Of a stretch of 64,000 nt of DNA, positions 32,715-40,891 are shown piece by piece (positions within the stretch are counted from its first letter, which is position 1; the number at the start of each line of letters is the position of its first letter). The notes below the pieces were generated by a model that saw only the letters and a list, made by a program, of their open reading frames with translations, ran no database searches and was not told the DNA's origin. The position numbers were made by a program, and so were the translations under genes. The DNA is from Labilithrix luteola (lineage in GTDB: Bacteria > Myxococcota_A > Polyangia > Polyangiales > Polyangiaceae), in the NCBI RefSeq assembly GCF_001263205.1, contig NZ_CP012333.1:992001-1056000 (forward strand). Direction: 5' to 3'.

Positions 32715-34339
32715 ATGATCCGATCCGTCCGCTCTCTCGTCCTTGGGGGTCTCGTGTTCGCCGTCGCCGTCGGGTGTGGAAGCAAAGACCCATCGGGCTT
32801 CGAGGACTGGCAAAAGAACACGAGTCCGACGGATCCCTCCGGCAAGTTCGGCGGCAGCACGACGGGCGAGTCGCTCGTGCTCGATCCGAAGAACGCGACC
32901 GTGATCATCGACAGCACGACGTCGCCGCCCACGCCGGGGACCGTCACCTACCGGGTGCTCCACAAGGTGGCGAACGGCGACGAAGACGTGACGGGCTCGG
33001 CAAAGCTCAGCCTTCGAGACACCTCGATCGGCTCGTTCGACGGCGCCGTCTTCACCTCGCTGGCCGACCTGCCCGAGGGCACGCTCGGCAAGAGCACGCT
33101 CGTCACCGCGGACACGTCCGCAGGCCAGGCGGCCGGCACGTTGACGGTCGTGAAGCTTCGCAAGAGCGGCGATCAGCGCGACTTCTTCTTCATCGTTCCC
33201 TACAACGAGGACCCGACGCCCGAGAACGACGTGCTGAAGTTCAGCACCAACATCAAGATGGCCGATGTCGCGTTCGTCATGGACACGACCGGCTCGATGT
33301 CGAGCTCGATCAACAATCTGAAGAACGCCCTCCAGGGCTCGCTCTTCGCCCAGCTACAAACGGCCATCCCGAACGTCGGCCTCGCCGTCGTCGACCACCG
33401 CGACTTCTCGGACGGGAGCAATGTCCTCCGGCTGAGGCAGGTCATCACCACCGACCTCTCGTCGGCCCAAACGGCGGTCGGTCAGATGAGCGCCGGCGGC
33501 GGTGGCGACGAGCCGGAAGCACAGATCGCCGCTATGCAGTTCACGCTCCTCGGGCAGGCGAACAACCCGATCCCCGCTCACACGCCCGCGACGCCCGGCA
33601 CGTTCGGCGGGGTCGACTTCCGGCCTGGTTCGGTGCCGATCGTCGTCGAAATCACCGATGCCAGTTGGCACGACCCGTCGGGGAACGCGACGATGGCCTC
33701 GCTCAAGGCGGCCTTTGCTTCGACGAACGCGAAGTTCGTCAACGTCGCGAGCTCAGGTGGCCCGGAAAATCAGGCCAACGACCTCTCCGACGCGACGTCG
33801 AGCAACGTCCCCCGAGCGCCTTCGGAGGTGCCTGCGGCGGCCAGTGCTGCACGGGCGTCAGTGGCGCGGGCCGCGCCGCCAACGGCCCCGGCGGCACCTG
33901 CCGACTCAACTTCCAGGCGGACAGCAACGGCAACGGCGTGAGCAGCGGCATCGTCAGCGCCATCCAGGCCATCTCGGTGGGCAGCACGTTCGACGTCAGC
34001 GCGGTGCCCTCCAACGATCCCAGCAACGCCAACGGCGTCGACGCCACGAAGTTCATCAAGGCGCTCCGCGCGAAAGACGAAGGCGATGCCGCCAACGGCT
34101 GCCCCGCCGCCCCCGCGAAAGACACCGACGGCGACGGCGTGAAGGACACGTTCATCGCGGTGCAGGCCGGTACGCCCGTTTGCTTCGAGGTCATCCCGAA
34201 CAAGAACACCACGGTGCCCCCGACCGACGTTCCGCAGTTCTACAATGCGTTCATCGACGTCATCGGTGCCCCCGGCAACATCCAGCTCGATCGACGCAGC
34301 GTGCTCTTCCTGGTTCCGCCGGATGTCACCGTGAAGTGA
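32715..34339 (+). pseudogene. VWA-domain lipoprotein, broken by a 1-nt deletion in a C tract
   Basis: ATG 32715 opens an SPII signal (LVLGGLVFAVAVGC-GSKD). Residues ~180-300 contain a von Willebrand A domain with MIDAS motif DTTGSMS and a Gly-rich metal-site loop. The first frame runs to a stop at ~33939. From SNVP onward the sensible continuation (PSAFGGACGGQCCTGVSG to VPPDVTVK, stop 34339) is in another frame. Adding one C to the run CCCCC at 33809-33813 joins the two into one ~541-aa protein. The break therefore is either a homopolymer sequencing error, a real null mutation, or slippage-based phase variation. The restored protein would be a surface adhesion or binding lipoprotein. Confidence 0.75.
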
Positions 34340-34340
34340 G

Positions 34341-35561
34341 TCACTCCATCGGCCTGGTGACGGGAAACCAGATCAGCTGGATCCCGTCGAGGAGGCCTGG
34401 AATGCCGAGATTCGTCGTCGCGATCCAGCGGTGGAAGACGACGGTGATGACGATCGACACGACGACGACGGCGACCTTGGCGACGAGGCCGCCGTTTTTC
34501 GTGAACACGTACGCCGCCGAGGCGAGCTGCAGAGGAGCGAGCGCAGGGGCGTAGAGATCGAAGTCGTACGTGGGGCCGAACCACGGGTTGGCGTTGAAGA
34601 GCGCACCGAAAGCAGCCCCGAACGCACCGAGGATGGCAAACGACGAGAGCCACCGCTCCGCTCGGAACGGGGCGAGACGAGGCGAGGGCCCAGACGCAAA
34701 CGCCAGCGCCGCCACGACGAATGCCGGTGCGGTCAAGGCGACGATCTCGAGCACGTGCACCGCGTGCGCGGTCTGGAGAAAGTAATGGCCGTCGCGACGG
34801 AACGTCCACTGCAGGAGCAGGCTGCCGTTCTCACCGCCGCGCGCGTCGCCTGGCACGATGGTGACGTCCTTCATGCGCAGGAAGTACGCGAGGAACGCGA
34901 CCCCGTTGGGGGCAAAGAAGGCCAGCACGCTGTACACGTTCTCGACCAGCGAATCGCGCAAAGCCCCGCGCGTACGAGCTCGCGGGAGCGAGAGAAACGC
35001 TGGCAGGAAGAAGAATCCGAGGCCGTGGAGGGCTGCGCCGATTCCGGCTGTCGCGGCTCCGAGGTACCGCCACCGACCGAGCCTCTGCGAGCCCGTCGCG
35101 ATCGACATGCCGAGGAGCACGAAAGGCAGCGAATAGAAGCCGACCTCTTCGTAACCGGTGAAGTAGACCGTCACGGGCGTGAGGAACATCCCCACGACGA
35201 GAAAGAGCAGCCGCGTGGTGCCAGGTTCGAGCTTGCGCGCCCACGACGAAACCGCCACCAGGTAGAGGAGCCCGATGAGGCGACTTCCGAGGTGCATCGC
35301 TCCGAGCGCTCGCGTCGGCGCGAGCGGCACGAGCGGGAGGCGCGAGAGGCCGTAAAGCATCACCTGCGCGAGATGCGACGAGCCGTAGATTGTTTTCGGC
35401 GTGTGCGCGATGAGCGAGCTGCCCCAACTCTCGTCTCCGCGGTTCGGCAGCATCCCGAAGGAGCACAACCGAAACGCGGCCGCGACGAAGATGGCTGCCT
35501 CGTAGTAAGCGCCGGAAGCCTGTAACCACCTCGGCTGCGCTCGCGTTGTCGCGCTTAACAT
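34341..35561 (-). CDS. Multi-pass membrane protein, glycosyltransferase-39-like
   Basis: A 406-aa polytopic protein with about 10 hydrophobic helices. The N-terminal part has SFGMLPNRGDESWGSSLIA, resembling the acidic DE loop after TM1 in ArnT/PMT-type lipid-linked sugar transferases (GT39/GT83), followed by TYFTGYEEVGFYSLPFVLLG and aromatic-rich loops. Characteristic downstream motifs of a named subfamily are not evident, so the assignment is fold-level. It ends head to head with the VWA gene (stops one base apart) and starts 38 bp beyond a region preceding the L20 terminator. Possibly a glycosylation enzyme for an envelope polymer; substrate unknown. Confidence 0.6.
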   Translation of the reverse strand: MLSATTRAQPRWLQASGAYYEAAIFVAAAFRLCSFGMLPNRGDESWGSSLIAHTPKTIYGSSHLAQVMLYGLSRLPLVPLAPTRALGAMHLGSRLIGLLYLVAVSSWARKLEPGTTRLLFLVVGMFLTPVTVYFTGYEEVGFYSLPFVLLGMSIATGSQRLGRWRYLGAATAGIGAALHGLGFFFLPAFLSLPRARTRGALRDSLVENVYSVLAFFAPNGVAFLAYFLRMKDVTIVPGDARGGENGSLLLQWTFRRDGHYFLQTAHAVHVLEIVALTAPAFVVAALAFASGPSPRLAPFRAERWLSSFAILGAFGAAFGALFNANPWFGPTYDFDLYAPALAPLQLASAAYVFTKNGGLVAKVAVVVVSIVITVVFHRWIATTNLGIPGLLDGIQLIWFPVTRPME

Positions 35562-35694
35562 GCCCCCCGCTCATCACTGACCGCCGGCGGTTCCCTCCCC
35601 GCCCACACACACGCTAAGCAGAGGCTGATAAAAGTTAACGGGGCACGGCGGCGCCTGTCGGCACTGACGCGGCAAGAGCGACAAAATGCGAAGA

Positions 35695-35719
35695 GCGCCT
35701 GGGAGGAGGTCCCAGGCGC
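35695..35719 (-). terminator. Terminator of the rpmI-rplT transcript
   Basis: A perfect 10-bp stem GCGCCTGGGA/TCCCAGGCGC with a 5-nt loop, 35 bp after the rplT stop codon; on the minus strand it is followed by TCTTCGCATTTTG, a moderate T-run. It explains why the membrane-protein gene beyond is likely a separate transcription unit. Confidence 0.75.
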
Positions 35720-35753
35720 CCTTGGCGTGCGGTCTCGTGACTCGCTGACTCGG

Positions 35754-36107
35754 TCAGGCCTTGGCGCCCGAGGTCTGGACGACCTTCGAGAACGCGGCCG
35801 GATCGGCGACGGCGAGATCGCTGAGGACCTTGCGGTCGAGGCCGATGTTCGCACCCTTGAGCGCGTGCATCAGGCGCGAGTACGACGTGCCGTTCGTGCG
35901 AGCAGCCGCGTTGATGCGGGTGATCCAGAGACGGCGGAAGTCACGCTTGCGGCGGCGGCGGTGGGCGTACGAGTACACCCAGGCCTTCATCACGACTTCC
36001 TTCGCATACGCGAAGAGTCGTGAGCGGGCGCTGTGGAAGCCCGAGGCTGCCTTCAGGATACGGTTGCGGCGGCGGCGCGCCTTAAAACCACGTTTTGCGC
36101 GGGGCAT
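35754..36107 (-). CDS. rplT: 50S ribosomal protein L20
   Basis: A 117-aa basic protein with the full L20 sequence: PRAKRGFKARRRRNRILKAA, SRLFAYAKEVVMKAWVYSYAHRRRRKRDFRRLW, ITRINAAARTNGTSYSRLMHALK. L20 binds 23S rRNA early in 50S assembly and in many bacteria also represses its own operon by binding the leader. It lies 36 bp behind rpmI, as in the conserved infC-rpmI-rplT order, and is followed by a terminator. Confidence 0.98.
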   Translation of the reverse strand: MPRAKRGFKARRRRNRILKAASGFHSARSRLFAYAKEVVMKAWVYSYAHRRRRKRDFRRLWITRINAAARTNGTSYSRLMHALKGANIGLDRKVLSDLAVADPAAFSKVVQTSGAKA

Positions 36108-36143
36108 AGGAAATCTCCGTTTTTAGGGCTTAAGGGTTCTCGC

Positions 36144-36338
36144 TCAGCCGTTGAGAAGACGACGAATCTTCTTCTCGTGGGTCTTCGAGATCATGTCGTT
36201 GTTCCGCAGGCGACGGAGGCGCTTGCGCGACTTGTTGATGAGCCCGTGGTTGCCGCCGGCCTTGGGACGACGGACACGACCGGTGCCGCTGAGCTTGAAC
36301 CTCTTGGCGGCGGTCTTGCTGGTTTTCATCTTGGGCAT
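36144..36338 (-). CDS. rpmI: 50S ribosomal protein L35
   Basis: A 64-aa basic protein: PKMKTSKTAAKRFKLSGTGRVRR, then NHGLINKSRKRLRRLRNNDMIS. The SD AAGGAAGG lies ten bases before ATG 36338. It is co-transcribed with rplT 36 bp on. The upstream gene is phosphoglucomutase, not infC. Confidence 0.97.
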   Translation of the reverse strand: MPKMKTSKTAAKRFKLSGTGRVRRPKAGGNHGLINKSRKRLRRLRNNDMISKTHEKKIRRLLNG

Positions 36339-36579
36339 GAGGTGCCTTCCTTTGCCGCTCTCCTAGGGCCGCTGCTTCGTTACGAAGAAGCCGAGCCGTT
36401 TGGTGCACCTAGGGATGCGGGGCGCGCCGTTATGGCGAATGACGCCCCTGTTGTCAAGGCGTGGTGGCTAACCCCCGCCGTTCTTCTCTTTCCATTGGGA
36501 CGGATGAGTGGTAACGGCGCGCCGCCCCGCTCTCCGCCCCTCCGACTCAAAGAGCCGGATTCCATCGATAGCGGAACGA
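36339..36579 (-). promoter_or_regulatory. Leader region of rpmI-rplT with dyads
   Basis: On the minus strand this 241-bp interval should hold the promoter and 5' leader. Two CCTAGG hexamers (36362-36367 and 36408-36413) flank a small hairpin, CTTCG-TTA-CGAAG (36375-36387). A long-range pairing here could allow L20-type autoregulation, as known for infC-rpmI-rplT leaders elsewhere; nothing here proves it. Confidence 0.35.
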
Positions 36580-38367
36580 TCAGGGGACGGCGAGCGCGAC
36601 GAAGGCGTCGCCCAGCTTCTTCATCACGTCCAGGGCCCGAGCCTCGGCCGTGGCGAGCAGCTCGTCGGGCTTCATGGCCTCGCGGACGTCGAAGTAGAAC
36701 TTGGCCTTCGGCTCCGTGCCGCTCGGACGCGCGATGACGCGGCTCCCGCCCTCGAGCTCGAACGTCAGGACGTCGCTCTTCGGAAGGACGAGCGCCGTCT
36801 TCTCGCCGGACTTCGTCGTGCGCACCTGCCCGAGGTAGTCGCGCACGGCAACCACTTGGTGATCGCCGATCGTCCACGGCGGGTTTTGGCGGAGGCGGCT
36901 CATGATCGACCGCAACTCCGCGGCGCCTTCAGCCCCCTTGCGGGTCAGGTTGAACTGCGAGCTGACGAACAGTCCGAAGCGCCGGTAGAGCGACTCGAGG
37001 TGCGCATGGACCGTGGTGCCCTGCGCGCGGAGGACGGCCACGAGCTCGGCGAAGATGACCGCCGCACTGACGCCGTCCTTGTCGCGAACCAGATCGCCGA
37101 CCGTGTAACCGAGCGCCTCCTCGTAGCCGAAGACGAACGCGGCGTTTTCCGTCTTCTCGAGGTCCATCGCGCGATTGGCGATCCACTTGAAGCCCGTGAG
37201 GACCTCTTCGTAGCGCGCGCGGAGCTCGCTCGCGATGACGCCGAGCATCGGCGAAGACACGATCGAAGCAATCGTGAGCGGCGTCTTTCCCGGGATCGTC
37301 GCGTGATCGAGCTGCGTTAGGCCCTGGGTCAGGAGGTAGTGGCCGAGGAGGACGCCCACCTGATTGCCTGTAAGCTGCATGTATCCGGTCGACGAGGTTT
37401 CGTCGGGGATGGCGATGGCGAGCCGATCGGCGTCCGGATCGTTGGCGATGACGAGCGCCGCGTTCTTCTTGCGTGCAAGCGCGAACGACAGGTCCATCGC
37501 CCCCTTCTCTTCGGGGTTCGGGAAGGCGACCGTGGGGAACTTGGCGTCGGGTTTCTGCTGCTCGGGCACCGAGGTGACGTCGGTGAAGCCGGCCTGCGAA
37601 AGCGCAAGGCGCGCGAGCTTGTCGCCGACGCCGTGCATGGGCGTGTACACGATCGTGTAGCTGCGATCGCCGTCGCTGCGCACCGAGAGCTTCTTCACCT
37701 CTGCGAGGTAGACCTTCTCGAGCTCGTCACCGAGGATCGTCACGAGGCCCTTCTTGGTGGCCTCTTCGAGCGGCATGCGCGCGACGTCTTTCGCGGCGGG
37801 CGCGCCGTCGATGGCGTGCGCGATGCCCACGTCGGTCGGCGGGATGATCTGCGCGCCGTTCCCCCAGTAAGCCTTGTACCCGTTGTACTCGGGCGGGTTG
37901 TGGCTCGCGGTGACCATGACGCCGGCCGCGCAGCCGAGATGCTTCACCGCGAATGCGAGCATCGGCGTCGGCTCGACTTCGGAGAACAGCGAGCTCGCGA
38001 TGCCCGCCGCCGCGAGCACGCAGGCCGTGTCCTCCGCGAACTCGCGGCTCATGCGACGACCGTCGTAGCCGATGACGACCCGGGCGCCCCCGGCCGCACT
38101 GCCGAGCGTCTCGCGAAGATAACGCGCGAGGCCCCACGTGGTCTGGATGACGACCGCACGATTCATGCGGTTCGGCCCCGCGCCGACGACGCCTCGCAAG
38201 CCGGCGGTGCCGAACTCGAGCGATCCGGCGAAGCGATCGGCGAGGTCGGTCGCTCCCGGATCGGGCGATGCCAGCAGGGCTTCGATCTCGGCGCGGCTTT
38301 CGAGATCGGGATCGTTGTCGGCCCACGCACGGGCTTTGGCGATGAGATCGGCCGAGGGCTTCGTCAT
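36580..38367 (-). CDS. pgm: Phosphoglucomutase/phosphomannomutase
   Basis: A 595-aa alpha-D-phosphohexomutase of the long PgcA/PGM2-like type, interconverting hexose-1- and -6-phosphates. All four active-site motifs are visible: phosphoserine loop VTASHNPPEYNGYKAYW, metal-binding NDPDADRLAIA, sugar-specificity loop FGYEEALGYTVGD, and C-terminal phosphate loop RPSGTEPKAKFY. Start ATG 38367 has only a weak SD. Monocistronic by position. Substrate preference between glucose and mannose cannot be told from the motifs alone. Confidence 0.92.
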   Translation of the reverse strand: MTKPSADLIAKARAWADNDPDLESRAEIEALLASPDPGATDLADRFAGSLEFGTAGLRGVVGAGPNRMNRAVVIQTTWGLARYLRETLGSAAGGARVVIGYDGRRMSREFAEDTACVLAAAGIASSLFSEVEPTPMLAFAVKHLGCAAGVMVTASHNPPEYNGYKAYWGNGAQIIPPTDVGIAHAIDGAPAAKDVARMPLEEATKKGLVTILGDELEKVYLAEVKKLSVRSDGDRSYTIVYTPMHGVGDKLARLALSQAGFTDVTSVPEQQKPDAKFPTVAFPNPEEKGAMDLSFALARKKNAALVIANDPDADRLAIAIPDETSSTGYMQLTGNQVGVLLGHYLLTQGLTQLDHATIPGKTPLTIASIVSSPMLGVIASELRARYEEVLTGFKWIANRAMDLEKTENAAFVFGYEEALGYTVGDLVRDKDGVSAAVIFAELVAVLRAQGTTVHAHLESLYRRFGLFVSSQFNLTRKGAEGAAELRSIMSRLRQNPPWTIGDHQVVAVRDYLGQVRTTKSGEKTALVLPKSDVLTFELEGGSRVIARPSGTEPKAKFYFDVREAMKPDELLATAEARALDVMKKLGDAFVALAVP

Positions 38368-38453
38368 GGACGCTGACTACCACACCCCGCCGTGAGCCGG
38401 CAGGCACGGCCGCGCTCGATCACGTCTCACTGCGCCAGGCCGCAGCTGCGGCG

Positions 38454-38780
38454 TCAGCCCGCCCAGGCCTTGCAGGTGCCGCGCGGGTGGATCGGCCCCT
38501 TCATGAGCCGGCACGTCCCGCACTGATCGCTCGACGGCGCGCGGACGTACTGGCGGCACATGGAACAGTTGCGCCACGAGTCCGTCGCAATCTCGACGTA
38601 GGCGAGGCCTTTGCGGGCTTCGATGTCTTCGTTCGAAAGCGAGCCGGTGTCCGGACACGTTGCAGGCCCGTTGTCCCGCTTGCACGCCGGCAAGACGGTG
38701 AGAACGGCGAGCGCCTTCAGGCCCCCAGAGAGAAACGCGCGGCGGCTGGCCTGATGGCGCGAGCTAGGGTCGTTCGACAT
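38454..38780 (-). CDS. High-potential iron-sulfur protein (HiPIP), Tat-exported
   Basis: A 108-aa protein. Tat signal with SRRAFLSGG then LAVLTVLPAC, which may also be lipid-modified at the Cys. Mature part: AYVEIATDSWRNCSMCRQYV, then DQCGTCRLMKGPIHPRGTCKAW, the four-Cys arrangement of HiPIP [4Fe-4S] proteins near the C-terminus. Such proteins carry electrons in the periplasm between cytochrome bc1 or photosystems and terminal acceptors. Export folded through TatABC fits the TatA gene seen in this window. No partner redox gene adjoins it. Confidence 0.85.
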   Translation of the reverse strand: MSNDPSSRHQASRRAFLSGGLKALAVLTVLPACKRDNGPATCPDTGSLSNEDIEARKGLAYVEIATDSWRNCSMCRQYVRAPSSDQCGTCRLMKGPIHPRGTCKAWAG

Positions 38781-38819
38781 GAATCGGTACTAGAGGCGCT
38801 CTCGCCGGAAGGCCAGCGC

Positions 38820-39518
38820 TCAGAGCCAGAGGAACGCGAACAGTGCCGCGAGATACCAGTTCCACTCGTGTCGGCGCTTGAAGCTCGGGAGCACGTTCCA
38901 CGTGGTCTTGGCGTTCGCGATGGCTTCCTTCGCACCGGCCTCGTCCTTGCGCTTCTTGCGAACGCGAGCGAGGCGAACGTAGACGGCGATCGACGACTGG
39001 TTCTGATCGATGTAGCGGTCGAGCGCGTCTTCGGCCTCTTCCCAGCGCCCGAGGCGCACGAGCACGTTGGCCGCGATCATGTACGGGTCGCCGCGCCCGA
39101 TGTCCGGTGCGATCGTCACCGCGGCAACGAGCGCATCGAGCGCGCCTTCCAGCTCGCCCGCCTGCGCGCGTGCAAGACCGAGGAGGTAGAGGATCTCCGC
39201 GTCGTCACGTGAGCCCTGAGGATGCCGCCTCGACTCCGCCATGCGCTCGCGCGCCTTCTCGAGCAGAGCGATCGCCTTTCGAGGTCGCTTCAGGTCGAGA
39301 TAGACGCGCGCGAGATCGCGGCACGCGACGAGGTTGCTCGGGTTGAGCTGGAGCTGTCCGTTCAGCTTGTGCGCACGACCGAGCGCGCGGAAGAGCACGA
39401 CCGGGTCGGGGAGAAATCCGCGGCAGAGCCAGAAGACGAGCGCAAGCGCGGCCGCAGCCGGATTCTGAACCGCGTACGCCAGCGCGAACGACATCAAATA
39501 ATAGGTGAAGTAGCCCAT
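38820..39518 (-). CDS. Membrane-anchored TPR protein
   Basis: A 232-aa protein. ATG 39518 is preferred because GGGAG lies at good distance; another Met seven codons upstream is possible. An N-terminal hydrophobic stretch (YLMSFALAYAVQNPAAAALALVFWLC) is followed by tetratricopeptide repeats: LNPSNLVACRDLARVYLDLKR, AEILYLLGLARAQAGELEGALDAL, YMIAANVLVRLGRWEEAEDALD, VYVRLARVRKKRKDEAGAKEA, and ends in a second hydrophobic helix (WYLAALFAFLWL). TPRs mediate protein contacts; partners unknown. It sits between HiPIP and the EAL regulator. Confidence 0.8.
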   Translation of the reverse strand: MGYFTYYLMSFALAYAVQNPAAAALALVFWLCRGFLPDPVVLFRALGRAHKLNGQLQLNPSNLVACRDLARVYLDLKRPRKAIALLEKARERMAESRRHPQGSRDDAEILYLLGLARAQAGELEGALDALVAAVTIAPDIGRGDPYMIAANVLVRLGRWEEAEDALDRYIDQNQSSIAVYVRLARVRKKRKDEAGAKEAIANAKTTWNVLPSFKRRHEWNWYLAALFAFLWL

Positions 39519-39654
39519 CGCCCTGCTCCCACCGTCCATACTACAGCCGCGGTTGCGCGCGTCCCTGACGGTGCCAGCTTTTCCGTTTTGCGCGCACTTC
39601 GTCGCCGAGGCCAGCAGGTTGCGTCCACAAGGACTACGCTGGGTGACGGGTTTC

Positions 39655-40866
39655 ATGGCCAGCACCCGCGAGCTCCAGCGTGACGACGGCCGGCGTGGTG
39701 ACGGATCGCCGGAAGCGGCGAAACCGCGCCTGCTGCTCGTCGAAGACGACGACGCGCTTCGTCGGAGCCTCGTCCGAATCCTGCGTCGTGAATACGCCAT
39801 CGACGAGGCTGCCGACGGTCAGCAAGCTGTCGAAAAGCTGACCAACCGCACGTTCGACGTCGTCCTCAGCGACATCAACTTGCCCCATGCCTCGGGCGTC
39901 GATCTGCTCCGCAAAGTGCGCGACTACGATCTCGACGTGCCGGTCATCCTCATGACGGGCCAACCGAGCATCGAGACGGCCATCCAGGCCGTCGACCTCG
40001 GAGCGTTCACGTATCTCCGAAAGCCCTTCGAAAATGGCGCGGTGGAGCAAGCACTCAGCCGCGCCAGCAAGCTGGGTCGCCTCGCGCGCATCAAGCGCGA
40101 AGCGCTGACCACCGGCGGTGACGGCGCCGCCTTGGCGGGCGATCGCGCCGGTCTCACCGCGAGCTTCGAACGCGCGCTCGACACGCTCTGGCTCGCGTTC
40201 CAGCCCATTCTCGACGGGCGCACGCAACGCACGGTCGGCTTCGAGGCGCTCATGCGCTGCAAGGAGCCCTCGATGCCCACGCCGGGTGCCGTGCTCGAGG
40301 CCGCGGAACGGCTCGACCGCATCCACGAGCTGGGTCGGCGCGTCCGCGAGCGCGTGGCGGCATCGTTCGTTCCGCCTGCCCCCGACGGGATGATCTTCGT
40401 CAATCTCCACGCCGCCGAGCTGAGCGACCCCGAGCTCTATTCGGACAAGTCCCCCCTTTCGCAGATTGCCCGTCACGTGGTGCTCGAGATCACCGAGCGC
40501 TCGGCCCTCGAAGACGTCGCCGAAACGCGCGACCGCGCCGCCGCGTTGCGCAAGCTCGGTTACCGCATCGCCATCGACGATCTCGGCGCCGGCTACGCAG
40601 GCCTCACGAGCTTCGCCAACCTCGAGCCCGAAGTGGTGAAGCTCGACATGTCGCTCGTGCGCGGGATCGAAGATTCGCCCGTGCGCTATCGCATCGTCGA
40701 AGGCATCACCGACCTATGCCGGTCGCTCAGCATGAAGGTCGTGGCCGAAGGCATCGAGACGCTGCCCGAGTTCGACCAGATCCAGCAGCTCGGTTGCGAC
40801 TACCTGCAGGGCTACCTGTTCGGTCGCCCGAAACGCGCGCTGGTGGCCGGCACGCAGCGCGCGTGA
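39655..40866 (+). CDS. Response regulator with EAL domain (c-di-GMP phosphodiesterase)
   Basis: A 403-aa two-domain protein. REC domain ~25-140 with VEDDDA acidic cluster and phospho-acceptor Asp73 (VLSDINLP), Thr in LMTGQP and Lys in LRKPF. EAL domain ~165-395 with the signature FEALMRC (Glu197) and all metal/catalytic residues: NLHAAEL, EITER, IDDLGAGYAGL, KLDMSL, AEGIET and QGYLFGRP. It should hydrolyse c-di-GMP to pGpG under control of an unlinked histidine kinase. ATG 39655 follows GGGTGACGGG; no cognate kinase is adjacent. A partner antagonist, a REC-GGDEF protein, lies at 59.5 kb in the window. Confidence 0.92.
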   Translation: MASTRELQRDDGRRGDGSPEAAKPRLLLVEDDDALRRSLVRILRREYAIDEAADGQQAVEKLTNRTFDVVLSDINLPHASGVDLLRKVRDYDLDVPVILMTGQPSIETAIQAVDLGAFTYLRKPFENGAVEQALSRASKLGRLARIKREALTTGGDGAALAGDRAGLTASFERALDTLWLAFQPILDGRTQRTVGFEALMRCKEPSMPTPGAVLEAAERLDRIHELGRRVRERVAASFVPPAPDGMIFVNLHAAELSDPELYSDKSPLSQIARHVVLEITERSALEDVAETRDRAAALRKLGYRIAIDDLGAGYAGLTSFANLEPEVVKLDMSLVRGIEDSPVRYRIVEGITDLCRSLSMKVVAEGIETLPEFDQIQQLGCDYLQGYLFGRPKRALVAGTQRA

Positions 40867-40891
40867 TTCCGAGGCGGAGAAACAGGCGCGC

